64,000 nucleotides of DNA. Origin: Setomelanomma holmii (taxonomy: Eukaryota; Ascomycota; Dothideomycetes; Pleosporales; Phaeosphaeriaceae). The translations under genes and the position numbers were made by a program. Numbering within the stretch: the stretch's first letter is position 1; each line of letters opens with the position of its first letter. Below, one piece after another: positions 33,647 to 46,439 of this stretch. The stretch spans positions 245,372 to 309,371 of the forward strand of contig ML978182.1 in assembly GCA_010015745.1 (NCBI GenBank). Direction: 5' to 3'. Under the pieces are notes generated by a model that searched no databases, was not told the origin of the DNA, and saw only the letters and a list, made by a program, of their open reading frames with translations.

Positions 33647-35356
33647 TTAACGACGATGTGGACCCCGGAACCGACGATCTTCGAGACCGCTATCGAAGCC
33701 GCTCTCACAGCCATCGCGATACCCTGCCGTTTTACCGTCACGGAATCCGTCCTCCTGCCCAATGGTGTACCCTTTCCCCTTGCCGTCTTGGTAACCCTCG
33801 TAGTCTCCGTGCTTGCAGCCTTTATCGTAACCTTTAACATACGCGCGACGGCGCTCCTCGTCGAGCGTTTAGGAAGCCCTCGCTTGCTCTTCCAGATTGC
33901 CTTCCTCCAGTCCTTCTTGGTAGCCTGTCTTTCTCCCGTTCTGGTGGCCTTGTAAGTGTACTGCATTTCTGCCCTTTGCGTAACCGTCTGTGTGGCCTTC
34001 TTCAGCATCCATTGCGCGCCCGTGTTCGATGCCCTCACTGCGTCCTTCACTATACCTGTTTCCATGACCTTCTGCAATGCCAGCAGCATGTCCCGCAGCG
34101 TAACCGACCGCATGGCGCTGTCGGTAGCCTTCCGCATGGCGTTCAGCTTTTATTGTAGCGTGTCTTCGAGCTCACCAACCCATCAGCGACATCCTTCCTG
34201 ACCTGAGCCGAGCCTTCTTTTCGGCCTTGGATGATCCCGTCGAGCTTTGCTCTATCATAGCCCGCCAGGCGGCCCTCTTCTTTGGCAGCTTCTGATACCT
34301 GTGTCTACTTCGCTTCCCAAGCCTGGTGTAGTTCGGCATCGACGGAGCGTTTGGCTCCGGCGAGCATTGCAGGCTTGATGCTGTCAGTTTCTTCCTTGAA
34401 CCATGCCTCCAGAGCTTCTTTTCTTTCTCCCTCACCAAACTCACGGCCTTTTTGTGCAAGCAGCCGTCGTTTCTTTTGTCGCAAGTCCCTGTAGCGCCTC
34501 ACCAAGCTTTCTTTGCTGCTTCCTGACGGCCGCTATGCCTTGCTCATGCTGAGTCTCCTGCTTGGCGAGCTCTATTTTACGCTGCAGTACTGCGCCCGTC
34601 CGCTTGGCGTAGTCCGCACGGTTCTTAACTCTTCGATGCGTTATTGTATAATGATCTTCTGAAACATAGTCTTGATCTCGGCTGTGCAATGTGTGCCTTC
34701 CCATCGCTTAAAGGCCTGCTCTGGGCGGCCTTTGCCACTTGTCAACGACTTCATCTCGCGGATGGCTTCATTGATCCGCTCGCCGACCCTCTTTACATCT
34801 TTGCAGAGGCTATCGTATGTGGCCGACTCTGCTTCGATGCGCTCCATCCTCAATCTCGCTTCTCGAAGATCTTTCTCGCGTTTAGTCAGTGCCGCGGTCT
34901 TCGCGTCGACGTCGCTCGCCTTTTGGTTGTCATGCTTTCTCTTCGCTTCGACATGACCATTTCGTAGAAGACATAATTTTTCATCATGCTTCTGCTGCAT
35001 TTTGGTAATTTTGTCGGTTTCTTCTTGGCCAGCAACATCGCGGGCCATGTCTGCGTTGACGAACATCTTCCAAAGCTCCTGCATACGTGTCTCGGCCCAG
35101 TCCATCCACGTGTGACAGTAAGATGGATCGTTGTAGAGACTCGGACTCAGCACTTTGTGGGCGGTCGGTCTTGCTGGACGTTGCGGCTGTCCTCCCGCCA
35201 TTTGTGAGGCAGCCCGAAGAGTGCTTTCTTGATCACAAGCTTGCCACCTATGCTTCTTAATTGCCGTCCATCGAGACTTCATATAGACTCACCTTGTTCA
35301 ATCTTGATCCATTTTGCTCCACTGCTAATGGTGGCGCCAGACGTGTGTTGCTCCAT
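33647..35356 (-). pseudogene. Coiled-coil protein with long GX3 (glycine-every-fourth) array, disrupted
   Basis: I do not recognise this as a named gene. The likely start is MEQHTSGAT at 35356, with a GTGAGT donor at 35292. The second exon (frame of 35282) reads NDPSYCHTWMDWAETRMQEL followed by a Lys/Glu/Arg-rich coiled coil (TKREKDLREARLRMERIEAE). Coiled coil continues in two other frames (RTGAVLQRKIELAKQETQ, then GEGERKEALEAWFKEE). It then passes through GYDRAKLDGIIQGRKEGS and a good 58 nt intron (34118-34175) into an array with Gly at every fourth residue: GYAAGHAAGIAEG, GHTDGYAKG, GYQEGLEEG, and beyond a stop GYDKGCKHGDYEGYQDG up to FDSG. About 28 glycines keep this spacing, with one phase slip. 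In-frame stops lie at 34305-34307 (TAG) and 33869-33871 (TAA). The frame changes near 34660 and 34505 need weak introns or indels. The array resembles an extended Yae1 deca-GX3 motif. Confidence 0.6.
33662..34117 (-). repeat. GX3 tetrad-repeat coding region
   Basis: In the frame ending with TAA at 33647, Gly falls at every fourth codon for about 20 tetrads (15 Gly) before the TAA at 33869. It resumes for 13 uninterrupted tetrads after it, with the phase shifted by one residue. Residues after each Gly are mostly Tyr, His, Phe or charged, so this is a soluble, Gly-ridged helix and not a membrane GxxxG helix. Confidence 0.8.
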
Positions 35357-37063
35357 GTTCAAAGATTGGTGGGCGTAGGGTAAGGCTGTTACCTCCACTG
35401 CAGGGAGTAAGAACCCAGCGATGCACACTTTGAGACCGATCATATCCGAGAGTGAACTCACTCCAAGGTGTCGCTCGCTGTAAAATGAGTGTAGGTTAAG
35501 AAGTGAAGAGGAAGGCGCGTTTCTTGGCACACGTGATCGTGCGATACGAAACAACCCTCCAAAGTCTACCCAGCTGAGAATCATTCGCAACCAGTACTAG
35601 GGCGAAGAATATGTTCTCAGTGCTGCTTGCGCCCTCAATATAGCATTCACGTCGCGCTGTTATCAACTCCTCAGCACTGAGAAGCAGACCTCGGAAACGG
35701 AATCTCTCTGGACCATGCCATATCTTGTGCTCAGACGAACACTCAAATGCAAAAGGACGTGCACTTTTGACATGAATCCGTTGGGGATGTGTCACGGGTG
35801 AACTTACCACACCACCGGCATGATGGTTGCCTTAAGTAGCCAAACAGGTCAGTTGTACCTCCGACTGTCTTGGGTCCTCTTTCATATGATACGATGAAAG
35901 TGTGGATTTTAGCCTTGTCGGACAAAGCCGCCCCGGCGTTAGTTTGACTGTTGTAGTTGAGGAGGCTCACGAGTAAATGCAACGTCGAGGAGGAACAAAT
36001 ATGCTCGAGTGTAGTACTCGCCTTTCGATACAAGCCACTCGCGCAAACATAGGCCAATCTAGGTTAACAAAAGACTTTCGCAAGAAACGTTCTTCGAACA
36101 AGCATTCAACTCTCTGCGCTTGGGAGACTGACATGTCTCAAGCATGCCCGCAACAAACCAAGGATGACTTAGATAGGTTTGTTGTGGTTAGTGAGTGAAA
36201 TACACCCATCTATAAATAGCAATGAGGAAACATACTCCTGGTTTCAGCATGCAGGGTTCTCTAGATCTCTTAGCCTGAACGTGGCCTTGATCGAACACGA
36301 TATCGGAGTGTCCGACCACTAGTGTTCGGTTCCGGCCGACCTGGAAGGGTGAAGCTCGATTCACCCGCGCTCTGCCGTGCAAGGCTTGCATAGGTATCTA
36401 CTTGGACAACGCTTCTCGAGTATGCCTCGGCTTACACTGTGACGGCGCTAGAACCAGGGGATCTTACGACAGAGCACAAGGTTGCATAGTAGACTTGGAC
36501 GCCCACATTGATCAATCCTAGGAAAACGATAGGGACGTATGGAGTGAAGTGGTATGAAGAGCTGCGGGCGAAATGGAGATACTCTTGAGTACCATGTATA
36601 GTCTGTAGTATAGCACGACTGTGTGTCTCGAACCTTTGATCGACAACGCCGCTGCAGGCACTACTGCGGATGTGGATGCAGAATGTACTCGGGGCTTTTA
36701 GTCTGAACCCGGTGATGCCGAGCGCCTGTCAGCAGAGATTGGTGACGTGACCGTGGAGGACTGTTACATCTGCATGTAAGCTAAAGGACTGATGCTTCCC
36801 GAAGGAGCCTTGAAGCTTGAGCCTCACATTGCATGCCCCCATCTTTCATCGCATGTCGTACTGCTAGGTCGGAGCCAGCCGTCCGTCACCGATTTGTCGT
36901 TAGACTCGGTCCGTGAAAAGATTCCGCGAGCAATGCCCTGCGATAAGAGTGCTCTGACGAGACTCACCGTGAGAATGTGAGTGTATAAAGCTGGCTCTGG
37001 GTACTGCATTCGATTTTATCTCTGTACTCGATCTTCCGTCGAAACCCACTTCAACTGTAGCAA
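35357..37063. other. Intergenic region with possible degraded coding remnants
   Basis: No intact gene is seen. On the minus strand, short blocks look protein-like but do not join cleanly: 36240-36391 (GRNRTLVVGHSDIVFDQGHV, with a GTATGT donor after KPG), 35810-35960 (HTFIVSYERGPKTVGG, SCRWCG followed by GTAAGT) and 35500-35720 (RFRFRGLLLSAEELITARRE). They could be exons of one unrecognised gene or its remains. The segment 36400-37063 shows nothing except the promoter of the secreted-protein gene. Confidence 0.35.
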
Positions 37064-38006
37064 AATGCCATCGCTCGCAGGCTCCGTCGCCTTGATCTCT
37101 TTTGTAGTCTCTGCGCTCGCAGATATCCACGACGTCAACCTCCCTTCAAACTTTTTCTCTGGTCCTCAGAGCGGCATTGGCTCGTGGTACCGCGCTTCGG
37201 CAAACCAGGATTCAACCAATGGCAAGAGCTAGTGCGCATATACGTATTACAACAGACCCTGTCTTTGTAGTTGTATGTATCAAATATCTGGACAATGGAG
37301 GGCACATACTGACCTCCAAAAGTCCTTGAAGGCAATGGGAGGTGCGACCTACAACACCGATGCAGCCGCATGGAAAGCCGCTACGAAGAAGTATTGCGGT
37401 CTCGAAACCACAGTCAAGGATCCGAAGACGGGCAAATCAATGCTCATGTACATTGGAGATGCTTTCGATGACAAATATGTGCTCGTGAGTCCTTCTCTAG
37501 AACACATACCTCGCGAATTGCTAACTTATAGGGTGTAGTCTCCAGCCTCCATTGACATCATGACCGATGCATTCTCCAACATCCACGGCAACCCAAACGG
37601 CGACAAGAACGAAGTCATCAAAGGTGTTGAATGGCAACTCACAGGTCGCGTCAACACAAAATATGCTGCGGCTGGGGCGGTGTGGCCGACCAAGGTAGGT
37701 TCTGCGCCGAGCTCTGTGGCGCCAACCAAGGTGCAGACGTCCGCGTCGCCTGTTCAGTCTTGTGCTGGATGCGCAGGCGCAAAATGCAGTGACTCGACGA
37801 ACTGTAAAGACGGCATGACGTGCCTCAGCCCTGATGGCATTTGTAGTACGGCAGCCTGCAATTGGGGGTGAGTGTCAACAATACAGGCTCCAATTACGCC
37901 CAGTGGCTGACTATGATTTTTCAGATGTACTGGCTGGGCCTGTAGTGCTTCGACACCGTGTCAAAAGCCTAACACTTGTGTCAGCGGCACTTGTGCAGAT
38001 GCGTGA
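37064..38006 (+). pseudogene. Secreted DPBB/expansin-like cysteine-rich protein, disrupted
   Basis: The gene encodes a secreted double-psi-beta-barrel (expansin/RlpA-like) protein with a Cys-rich C terminus. A signal peptide (MPSLAGSVALISFVVSALA, cut before DIH) starts at 37064. The barrel segments are GIGSWYRASANQDSTNGKS, then SLKAMGGATY, KYCGLETTVKDPKTGKSM, YIGDAFDDKYV and SIDIMTDAFSNIHG. The tail has CAGCAGAKCSDS, CKDGMTC and, after an intron ending TTTTCAG, CTGWACSAS and CVSGTCADA. A TAG at 37230-37232 follows GKS, where relatives as I recall have Trp-Cys. About 20 bases on, the frame must shift by two bases to read DPVFVV before a good 50 nt intron (GTATGT, TACTGAC). A 34 nt GC-AG intron (37222-37255) would bypass both faults, but it is too short and would delete conserved barrel residues. 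I judge it a pseudogene. Confidence 0.65.
37230..37232 (+). other. In-frame TAG in the DPBB-type secreted protein
   Basis: This TAG lies between TNGKS and CAYTYYN in one open frame. TGG to TAG corresponds to CpA to TpA on the opposite strand. Confidence 0.7.
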
Positions 38007-38608
38007 AGGACCTTAAAAGGGACCAGGCGGAAGCATGATGGGCCCACAGATGCTTGCTTGTGTTGGAGGGTTTTTCGGATTTCTTCACATAGGCAGGCTT
38101 GGCTTGGGCCTTGGAACCGAGAGAGCTCGATCGAGGTGAGGCGGTAGTGATAGTGTTCATGCAGCCTAAACATTTGAAGACTCGTTGATTGTCGAAGAGT
38201 CAGATTGATGGCAGTGGAGACACGTGAAGTTGAGGTGACGATGGTGCTTACTCGTTCGCGTCCAAGCGTCGAGCACGGCTCTCATACGTCAGCCAGGCTC
38301 GAAACAAGTCCAACCAGGATTTCGACAACTGACCATGGCATCGACCTGAGAACGCGAGTGACAGTGACAGGGCATGCCTTGGTTGCTCGTGAGACGTGCT
38401 CTGACGGCACCTGATCTGTCGTGTTGGTGTTGCCGGGATGAAGGCGGCATGCCCAAACAAAGCATTGGACCCCTCTCATCTCACGAAGCTCCCGTATAAG
38501 TACTACTTTGTACCACCAACGCGTGCCTTTGATCGCTGCAGCGGCAGACACACTTACTTCCATAGCCCGCACCCTGCTCACTTGAACCACCACTGACGAC
38601 GATCCATC
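38007..38608. other. Intergenic region
   Basis: This holds the 3' flank of the disrupted secreted-protein gene and the promoter of the RPEL gene. A pyrimidine-rich stretch near 38490-38600 precedes the ATG. No gene is seen. Confidence 0.5.
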
Positions 38609-39114
38609 ATGGCAGCAGACAGCACTAGCGCCGTGGTCGACGAGACGCCCATCTCTCCAGTCCGCAGCAACGAACGCCGCAACAGCTTGGAGAAGCACCT
38701 GCAGCACCGCCCGGAAGCGCAGGACCTCAAGAACAGGCACATTCTACTTGACACGACCACTGCCCCGTATGATGCAGCCCTCCGCAGCCTCACCCACACG
38801 CCCCGTCCATAGCCGCCAGCTAACACGGCAAGCACAGGGCCCTCCAAGCCAAAGCTCTCGAACTCGAGCGCCAGCGAGCCACAGACAACCTCAAGAAGGG
38901 CCTGAATCAGCGCCCGGCCCGCGACGATCTCGTTCAGCGCAACATTCTCCCAGACTCCACGGCCGCGCCTGCCCTGCAGGGCCACCAGAGGGAGCTGGAC
39001 CTCCACATGCGGGCCGACAGCCTCGAGAAGGGCCTCAAGGGCAGACCCAACCCCGAGGAGCTTGTAAAGCAGGGCATTTTGCAGGGAGACGAGAACCCGC
39101 TCAAGGATGCCTGA
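38609..39114 (+). CDS. Small protein with three RPEL repeats
   Basis: Two exons, 38609-38766 and 38838-39114 (435 nt, 144 aa), are joined by a 71 nt intron with a GTATGA donor, a GCTAAC branch and a CACAG acceptor. The protein is almost entirely three RPEL motifs: NSLEKHLQHRPEAQDLKNRHIL (shown to its core RPEAQDL), DNLKKGLNQRPARDDLVQRN and DSLEKGLKGRPNPEELVKQG. Each is followed by a DTTTAP/DSTAAP-type linker. In animals, RPEL motifs of MRTF and Phactr proteins bind G-actin, with the Arg contacting actin. Fungal RPEL proteins of this size are common but poorly studied. The N-terminal 20 residues are acidic/Ser-rich (VVDETPISPVRSNERR) with a SP phosphosite-like pair. A role in sensing monomeric actin is an inference from the motif. 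Confidence 0.85.
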
Positions 39115-39559
39115 GTTGCTGGATGCAGCGCGGGCACTTATGGTCGGGCCTGTATACAGGAACACGATCGCAGAGATCAGACCATCACATTCACATGTCA
39201 CAGTGTGGAACGTTCCACAGGACAGTCGCTCATCAGAAGCGGGGTTGTTGCATCCATAGATCCATGACAGAATTGGTGGAAAGGCTCTCACACCTTGCTT
39301 TGAACACACGGCGTTGGCAAAGCTTGTCTGGGCACCCGGGCACTTATGTAGGTCACACTTATACGAACATGCCACCACTGCTATTTGGTCGCACTTCACA
39401 TGATGATGAGCACCGTATGGAAGTTTTGCAAAGTGCGGCGCGAAGCGCGTAACTTCATCGTGGCAGCATACCAATGCTTAAATATGGACAGCACCAAAGA
39501 TATCTCATCATGCATACAACGCACATCATAACCAAAGGTCAATGCGGCATCTTGTCAAG
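39115..39559. other. Convergent intergenic region
   Basis: Presumptive 3' UTRs of the RPEL and transporter genes lie here. Nothing else is seen. Confidence 0.5.
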
Positions 39560-41342
39560 CTAGTTGGCGACTTCCTTGCGCTCCTCGCGCACAACGTGCT
39601 TGCCCTCCATGTCAAGCTCAGTGGCATGAGCATGGTTCTCGCGGTCTGCTTCGATGTTCTTGACCATCTCGGTAAGGCCGAAGAGGTCGTCCATCTTCTC
39701 GAGCGACAGACCCTTGGTCTCGGGAACGAGGAACCAGACGAAGAAGAACATGGAGAAGCAGAAGGTGCCGTAGATGAGGAAGGTACTAATCGACGTCAGT
39801 ACTGGTTCGTCAGTGTAGCTGCGCGATGAACTTACCCATAACCACCCTTTCCGACAGTAGCCATCATGTTGGGGGTAGCACGAGCAACAACAAAGTTGAA
39901 GAGCCTGAAGGCGGGTGTCAGTGTATGTCTCGCAAGCACTTCGCAAACTTGGTTGGCCTACCATTGTGTGGCCGCGGCGATGGCGACGTTGAGCGAACGG
40001 AGACGGGCAGCCGGAATCTCAGAGACGTAAATCCAGCAGACAGGGCCCCATCCGAACTGGAAGAAGCAAGCGAAGAGGAAGACGCAGACAAGCGCAAAGT
40101 ACCCGGCAGGAGGTGCGGGCTGATTAGCAACAGGAGGGTCGATGCGCATGTAGAGACCGATGTAGTACATGGACAACCCCTGAGCGATCGAGGTCCAAAG
40201 AAGCGAGCGACGGCGGCCAAGCGAATCGGCAGCGAAGATGAGGAAGCACAGGCAGCCAACCATCTTGACGATGCCGTAGATTCCAGTGGCGAAGAGCTTG
40301 ACCTCGTTGCCAACGAGACCGAGAGCCTTGAAGATCTGAGGAGCGTAGTAGTTGATGGCGTTGGTACCGGTCATCTGCTGGCAGGTCATGAGACCAATGG
40401 AGATGAGGGCACGCTTGCGATTACCGGGAATGGTGAACATCTCCTTGAGCAAATCCTTGACGCTGGCACCAGCAATAAGCATGCGCTCGTGCTCGAGCTG
40501 ATCGGCGATATCCTTGATCTCGCTCTGAACATACTCGTGCGAGACCGGCAAATTGCGCATACGGGCCAGAACGCTGTTGGCCTCCTCCCAGCGGTCCTGC
40601 TTGGCCAGAAATCGGGGAGACTCCTTGTTGAGCGCCATGCAGCCGACGAGGAGAACGGCGGGAAGAGCCTGGAGGGCGAGAGGTACGATATAGACTGTCG
40701 CGCTGCCGGACAAATGCAGAAGTGATCCGTAGTTGACCCAAAAAGCAAGGCAGGTTCCAGTGGCGATGAAGAGCTGATATAGACCAGTCAGACCGCCACG
40801 GATGGCACGAGGAGCATTCTCGGATATGTAGAGAGGGACGACCATGGAGGCACCGCCGACACCGACACCAGCCACAAGACGTCCAATGTACATGGCCTCA
40901 ATGTGACCCGATGCAACAGCCTGGATGATGCAGCCGACAACGGTGACAAGGCCGGCCAATTGCAGCGCAATTTTCCGCCCATACTTGTCAGCGAGCCACG
41001 AGTAGATGAAGCATCCAACAAAACAACCGGCCTGAAGAGTCGAGGCAATGTTGGCATTCAAGTCGGCCTTTGCCACACTGGAGAGGTTTTTGAGCTTGTA
41101 CTTGCTGCGACCAGATGAGCTTCCGAGTCTATTATAGATTGCGGAGAGGCGACATACACCTGGAACTCGTTCAATTCGAGGACACCACCGATGGTGCCAA
41201 TGTCGAAACCAAACAACATGCCTCCGAAGCAGGCGGAGCCTGCCATGGCGAATGCACGCCATCCGTAAATCTCTGGGGGATCCGTCTTCACAGGGTCATT
41301 CTTGACGATCATGCGAACGATCTTGGCACCGGTGGAAACCAT
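39560..41342 (-). CDS. MFS sugar/quinate-type transporter
   Basis: This is a plasma-membrane proton symporter of the SP family (hexose/quinate permease type). It starts at [10 protein letters not shown] (41342) and has at least four exons. The N-terminal span contains [16 protein letters not shown]. The next exon joins at [18 protein letters not shown] and reads [20 protein letters not shown] then KYGRKIALQ (the GRK/R loop motif). The signatures [40 protein letters not shown] and [10 protein letters not shown] (PESPRFL-like) all fit. The helix VII block [20 protein letters not shown] is the sugar-binding QQxxGxNxxxYY motif. The last exons carry SEIPAARLR and the terminal [17 protein letters not shown]. 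The Gln-Gln and Asn-Tyr residues support monosaccharide or quinate binding. The exact substrate is not readable. The tail is Lys/Glu-rich, with Lys residues suitable for ubiquitin-driven endocytosis. Confidence 0.9.
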
Positions 41343-42796
41343 GGCGGCGACTTTTCGATGGACTGAATTGAGGAAGGGTTCCTTGTTTTACTCGTATGGA
41401 ACTGGATCTCTGTTAGTCCCTGCTGTTCAGGCAAGAGTCGATATCAACATGAAACATACCCAGTGGTGAGGCAACAAGACAGCGAGCTCAATGTAGAGCA
41501 AGCTCACAGGTGCTGTTTGATCCTTATCAAATGTACAGTCTTCGGATGGGCCTGGACTGTCGCAGTGATCGAACTGGAGAGAAGAGAAAGATGCTCCACA
41601 GATTGAGTGACACGATCTAGAGTCGTGGAACACTGTTATCTATATACAATGCACGGAACAACGGTCCATGCGCTCTCTCCTCCCTAGCTCCTTGTCAAGA
41701 CGGGGTAACTACCCCGTGATGTTTGCTCCAACATGCGCCCCTCCCCCCAGACGGCTACTCCAGACTCATCCTGCCTGGCGACCATAAGCTGGGGAGCAAG
41801 ATTTGGCCATCCGAATCCCGAATCAGGGCTCGCTCGATCGTCCGTACAGCCTGTTGAGTTGGTTCCGTCGAATGGGAAGGCTCAAAGGGATTGTGCCTCA
41901 GTTTCTGGAACTGATCACTTTGCTTGGCGCAGCGGAAAACTCCCAGCGGGAGTGGTGGAGTATCAATACGCGTCTTGGCTATGCCAAGACAGAGCACTTC
42001 TTCCGTTCAGTCATGCGTAAGCGTGGCGCGCAGAGCACACGCTGCCCACGGACCTTCGACCTCCCCATCATGAGTGTCCGAGGCCCCTGGGGAAGCAACG
42101 GCGCATTACGCTGCTTTGGGCCAGTAGCAGGCTGTCCCCGGCCAGCACAAAGCGCTACGGTTGTTGTAGGCATTTATCCGTGAATGAGACAAGGGCTGCG
42201 GTCGGGACGATGGATGCCCCACGGTGCGATTGCAGAAAGTGGAGTGTCTACGCTGGTTAGTGCACCAGACAGAGACTGGGTTGGTCCCTTGCTGTGCTGC
42301 TCGCATCTTATCAGGCAAAAGACGGGTGTTTTGAGTGCGAGAAGACGCGAATATATCGTGCTACGTACATATGCTCCGCAGCATCTACAACCGAGCGGAC
42401 GATAAGACCCAGGATCACCGCGCCAAATAAGACAATTTTGGATGAAACGCATCTGTGTGACGCCGCGCACAACGACCGATTTACCAACCGAGCCTCGAGG
42501 ACAAGCTTTTGGCAACCACGCAGCATCCAACCTCATTCGGCGCAGACACGCAGTCGTGTCTTGGACATTTCTGGGCATCGGCTACGATTGACACGAGATC
42601 GAAACCGCATATCGGCGGCAAAGTCCAACAGCCTAGACTCATTTGAGCACCGGCACTATTCGAGTGCAATTGGTGACTTCACCACATTTCTCAATCGCCA
42701 GAACTGCCAAGGGCTCGAATCAAAGAAGGCGATCCGCCCGCGGCCGAATTGTTGACTCTCGTTTGTTTTGGAGATATTGATCGTCACTAGGGAAAG
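41343..42796. other. Divergent intergenic region
   Basis: This is 1.45 kb between the transporter and the DUF2264 gene. Overlapping frames (for example 41803-42183 and 42294-42755 plus, 42174-42578 minus) carry no motif. It presumably holds both promoters. Confidence 0.45.
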
Positions 42797-44809
42797 ATGA
42801 CTGCCGCCACCGCAAACGCCAATCGCGCATTTGCACTCCACCCTTTCTCCACGAATCCGCTCAAGACGCGTGAAGATGTCGTTAACGCCGTGGCTTCGCT
42901 CTTAGATCCGCTTGTTCCTGGCTTTTCGCAGCAGAATGCTCTGGTCAAGGTAGGTAGCACTGGCACCAGATTTGATGAGACGGCTGCCCAGGTCGAGGGA
43001 TTCGCGCGGCCGCTATGGGGCCTTGCACCACTGCTCGCGGGTGGCAGTAAATATGAACATGCCGATAAGTTTGTGCAAGGTCTGATATCAGGGACCGATC
43101 CTGAAAATGAAGAGTTTTGGGGCTACATGGAGGATATTGACCAGCGCATGGTGGAGGCGTGTCCGATCGGCTACACTCTCGCTATTGCTAGCAAAGACTT
43201 TTGGGAACCATTGACGGACAAGCAGAAGAAGAATGTGGAAGCATGGTTGGGAAGCATGAACGACAAAGAAATGCCGAACACAAATTGGTGCGATGCTTGT
43301 GTCTCCTACTCCGATGATAGTGTAATCTGACTTCTTGATAGGTTATGGTTCCGTGTCTTCGCCAATCTTGGACTTGAGCGCAACGGGGCCAACTGGTCTA
43401 AGGAACGTCTTGAAGCTGATATCAAGCAACTCAACACCTTCTACCGCGGCGACGGTTGGTCGAACGATGGCCCTGAGCACTACCGGCAGATGGACTATTA
43501 CTCTGGCTCCTTTGCCATTCAGTATCTTCAGCTGCTCTATTCGAAGCTCGCCGCGGATATTGATCCAACACAGGCTGAAGAATACAAGAAGCGGGCACAG
43601 ATGTATGCTCTCGACTTTGTGCACTACTTCGACTCGGAAGGTCGCGCCATTACATTCGGTCGCTCCCTGACCTACCGCTGGGCCATGGTCGCCTTTTGGG
43701 GCGCCGTCGCCTTTGCAGATGTCGAGCTCCTCGCGCCGCTCACTTGGGGAGTTGTCAAAGGCATCTGGCTACGCAATCTACGCTGGTGGACCACCCAGCA
43801 TGACATTTTCCAGTCCAACGGCATGCTTACACTCGGATATTCCTACCCCAATACTTACCTCGCAGAGAACTACAACTCCCCTGGGTCGCCATACTGGTGC
43901 ATGCTGACCTTTGCATGTCTCGCGGTACCCGCAAGCCACCCGTTTTGGAGCGCGCCGGAAGAACCGCATCCGTTCGCGAACGAGCGCGTCGTCAAGGCGC
44001 TACCACATCCTCGACACATTGTCATTCGCAGCGGCGGACATTCTTTCCTGCTCTCGAGTGGTCAGTCATGTCACTACGCGATCAAGAACTCCAACGCCAA
44101 GTATGGAAAATTTGCGTACAGCGCGGCTTTTGCATACTCGGTATCCACGGGATACCAAGATCTGGAGCAGTTTGTCCCGGAATCATCGCTCGCCTTGTCC
44201 GAGGACGGCGGTGAACTGTGGAAGATGCGACGTGCGCACGATGGGGACTCAGAGATCGAGAATCACGACGGCGTCCCTGTCTTGGTATCGACTATGAAAC
44301 CCTGGCATGACGTCGAGATTCTGACATACTTGATCCCGCCGGCAGATACTACGCCAAATTGGCATCTGAGGGTCCACAGGATACGGACGAAGCGCGATCT
44401 CAAGACTGCAGAAGGCGCTTGGAGTGTATATGGGGCGAGGGAGAAGGATGGTAGGATCCTGACGGAGCTCCCTGAGTTCATTGGAGACGGCGAGGGGAGA
44501 AAGACGGATTCGAAGAGCGCATTTGCCATGTCGAGGAATGGTGCTGTTGGCATCACGGACTTGTTCCAAGGATTGCGACCTGGCAGCGTCATTCTGTCGG
44601 ATGCGAATTCAAATCTTGTGGAGGCGAGAAGTGTCCTGCCCGTCGTGCAAGGGGATCTCAAGGCCGGTGAGTCGACCTGGTTTGTCACGGCCGTGTTTGC
44701 ATTGCCTTCCAGCGTCGATGGCTGGAAGGAGCAGTGGAAAGCTGGCTGGGAGATGAAGCCTCACGTACCCAAATGGGTGTTGAACAAGATTTCTGGGCGA
44801 TGGGAGTGA
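42797..44809 (+). CDS. DUF2264 family protein
   Basis: Two exons, 42797-43287 and 43342-44809 (1959 nt, 652 aa), with the junction rebuilding Trp in NTNWLWFRVF. The protein matches the DUF2264 family found in bacteria and ascomycetes. The all-helical N-terminal half has [49 protein letters not shown] and [17 protein letters not shown], followed by [16 protein letters not shown]. This is an (alpha/alpha)-toroid arrangement like that of uncharacterised glycoside hydrolases or lyases. The C-terminal half ([36 protein letters not shown]) looks like the beta-sandwich of heparinase II-like proteins. Acidic and aromatic residues ([11 protein letters not shown]) would suit a carbohydrate substrate, but no activity is established. 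There is no signal peptide, so it is probably intracellular. Confidence 0.9.

Positions 44810-46439
<1,630 letters not shown>

Noticed and set aside
33643..34137. 164-codon minus-strand frame starting MRKATDSAMRS
   Set aside because: It is the other-frame shadow of the GX3 array. Its Arg/Thr/Val-rich composition is what a shifted GGN/TAY-rich repeat would give, and the GX3 frame has strict periodicity and a fitting intron.
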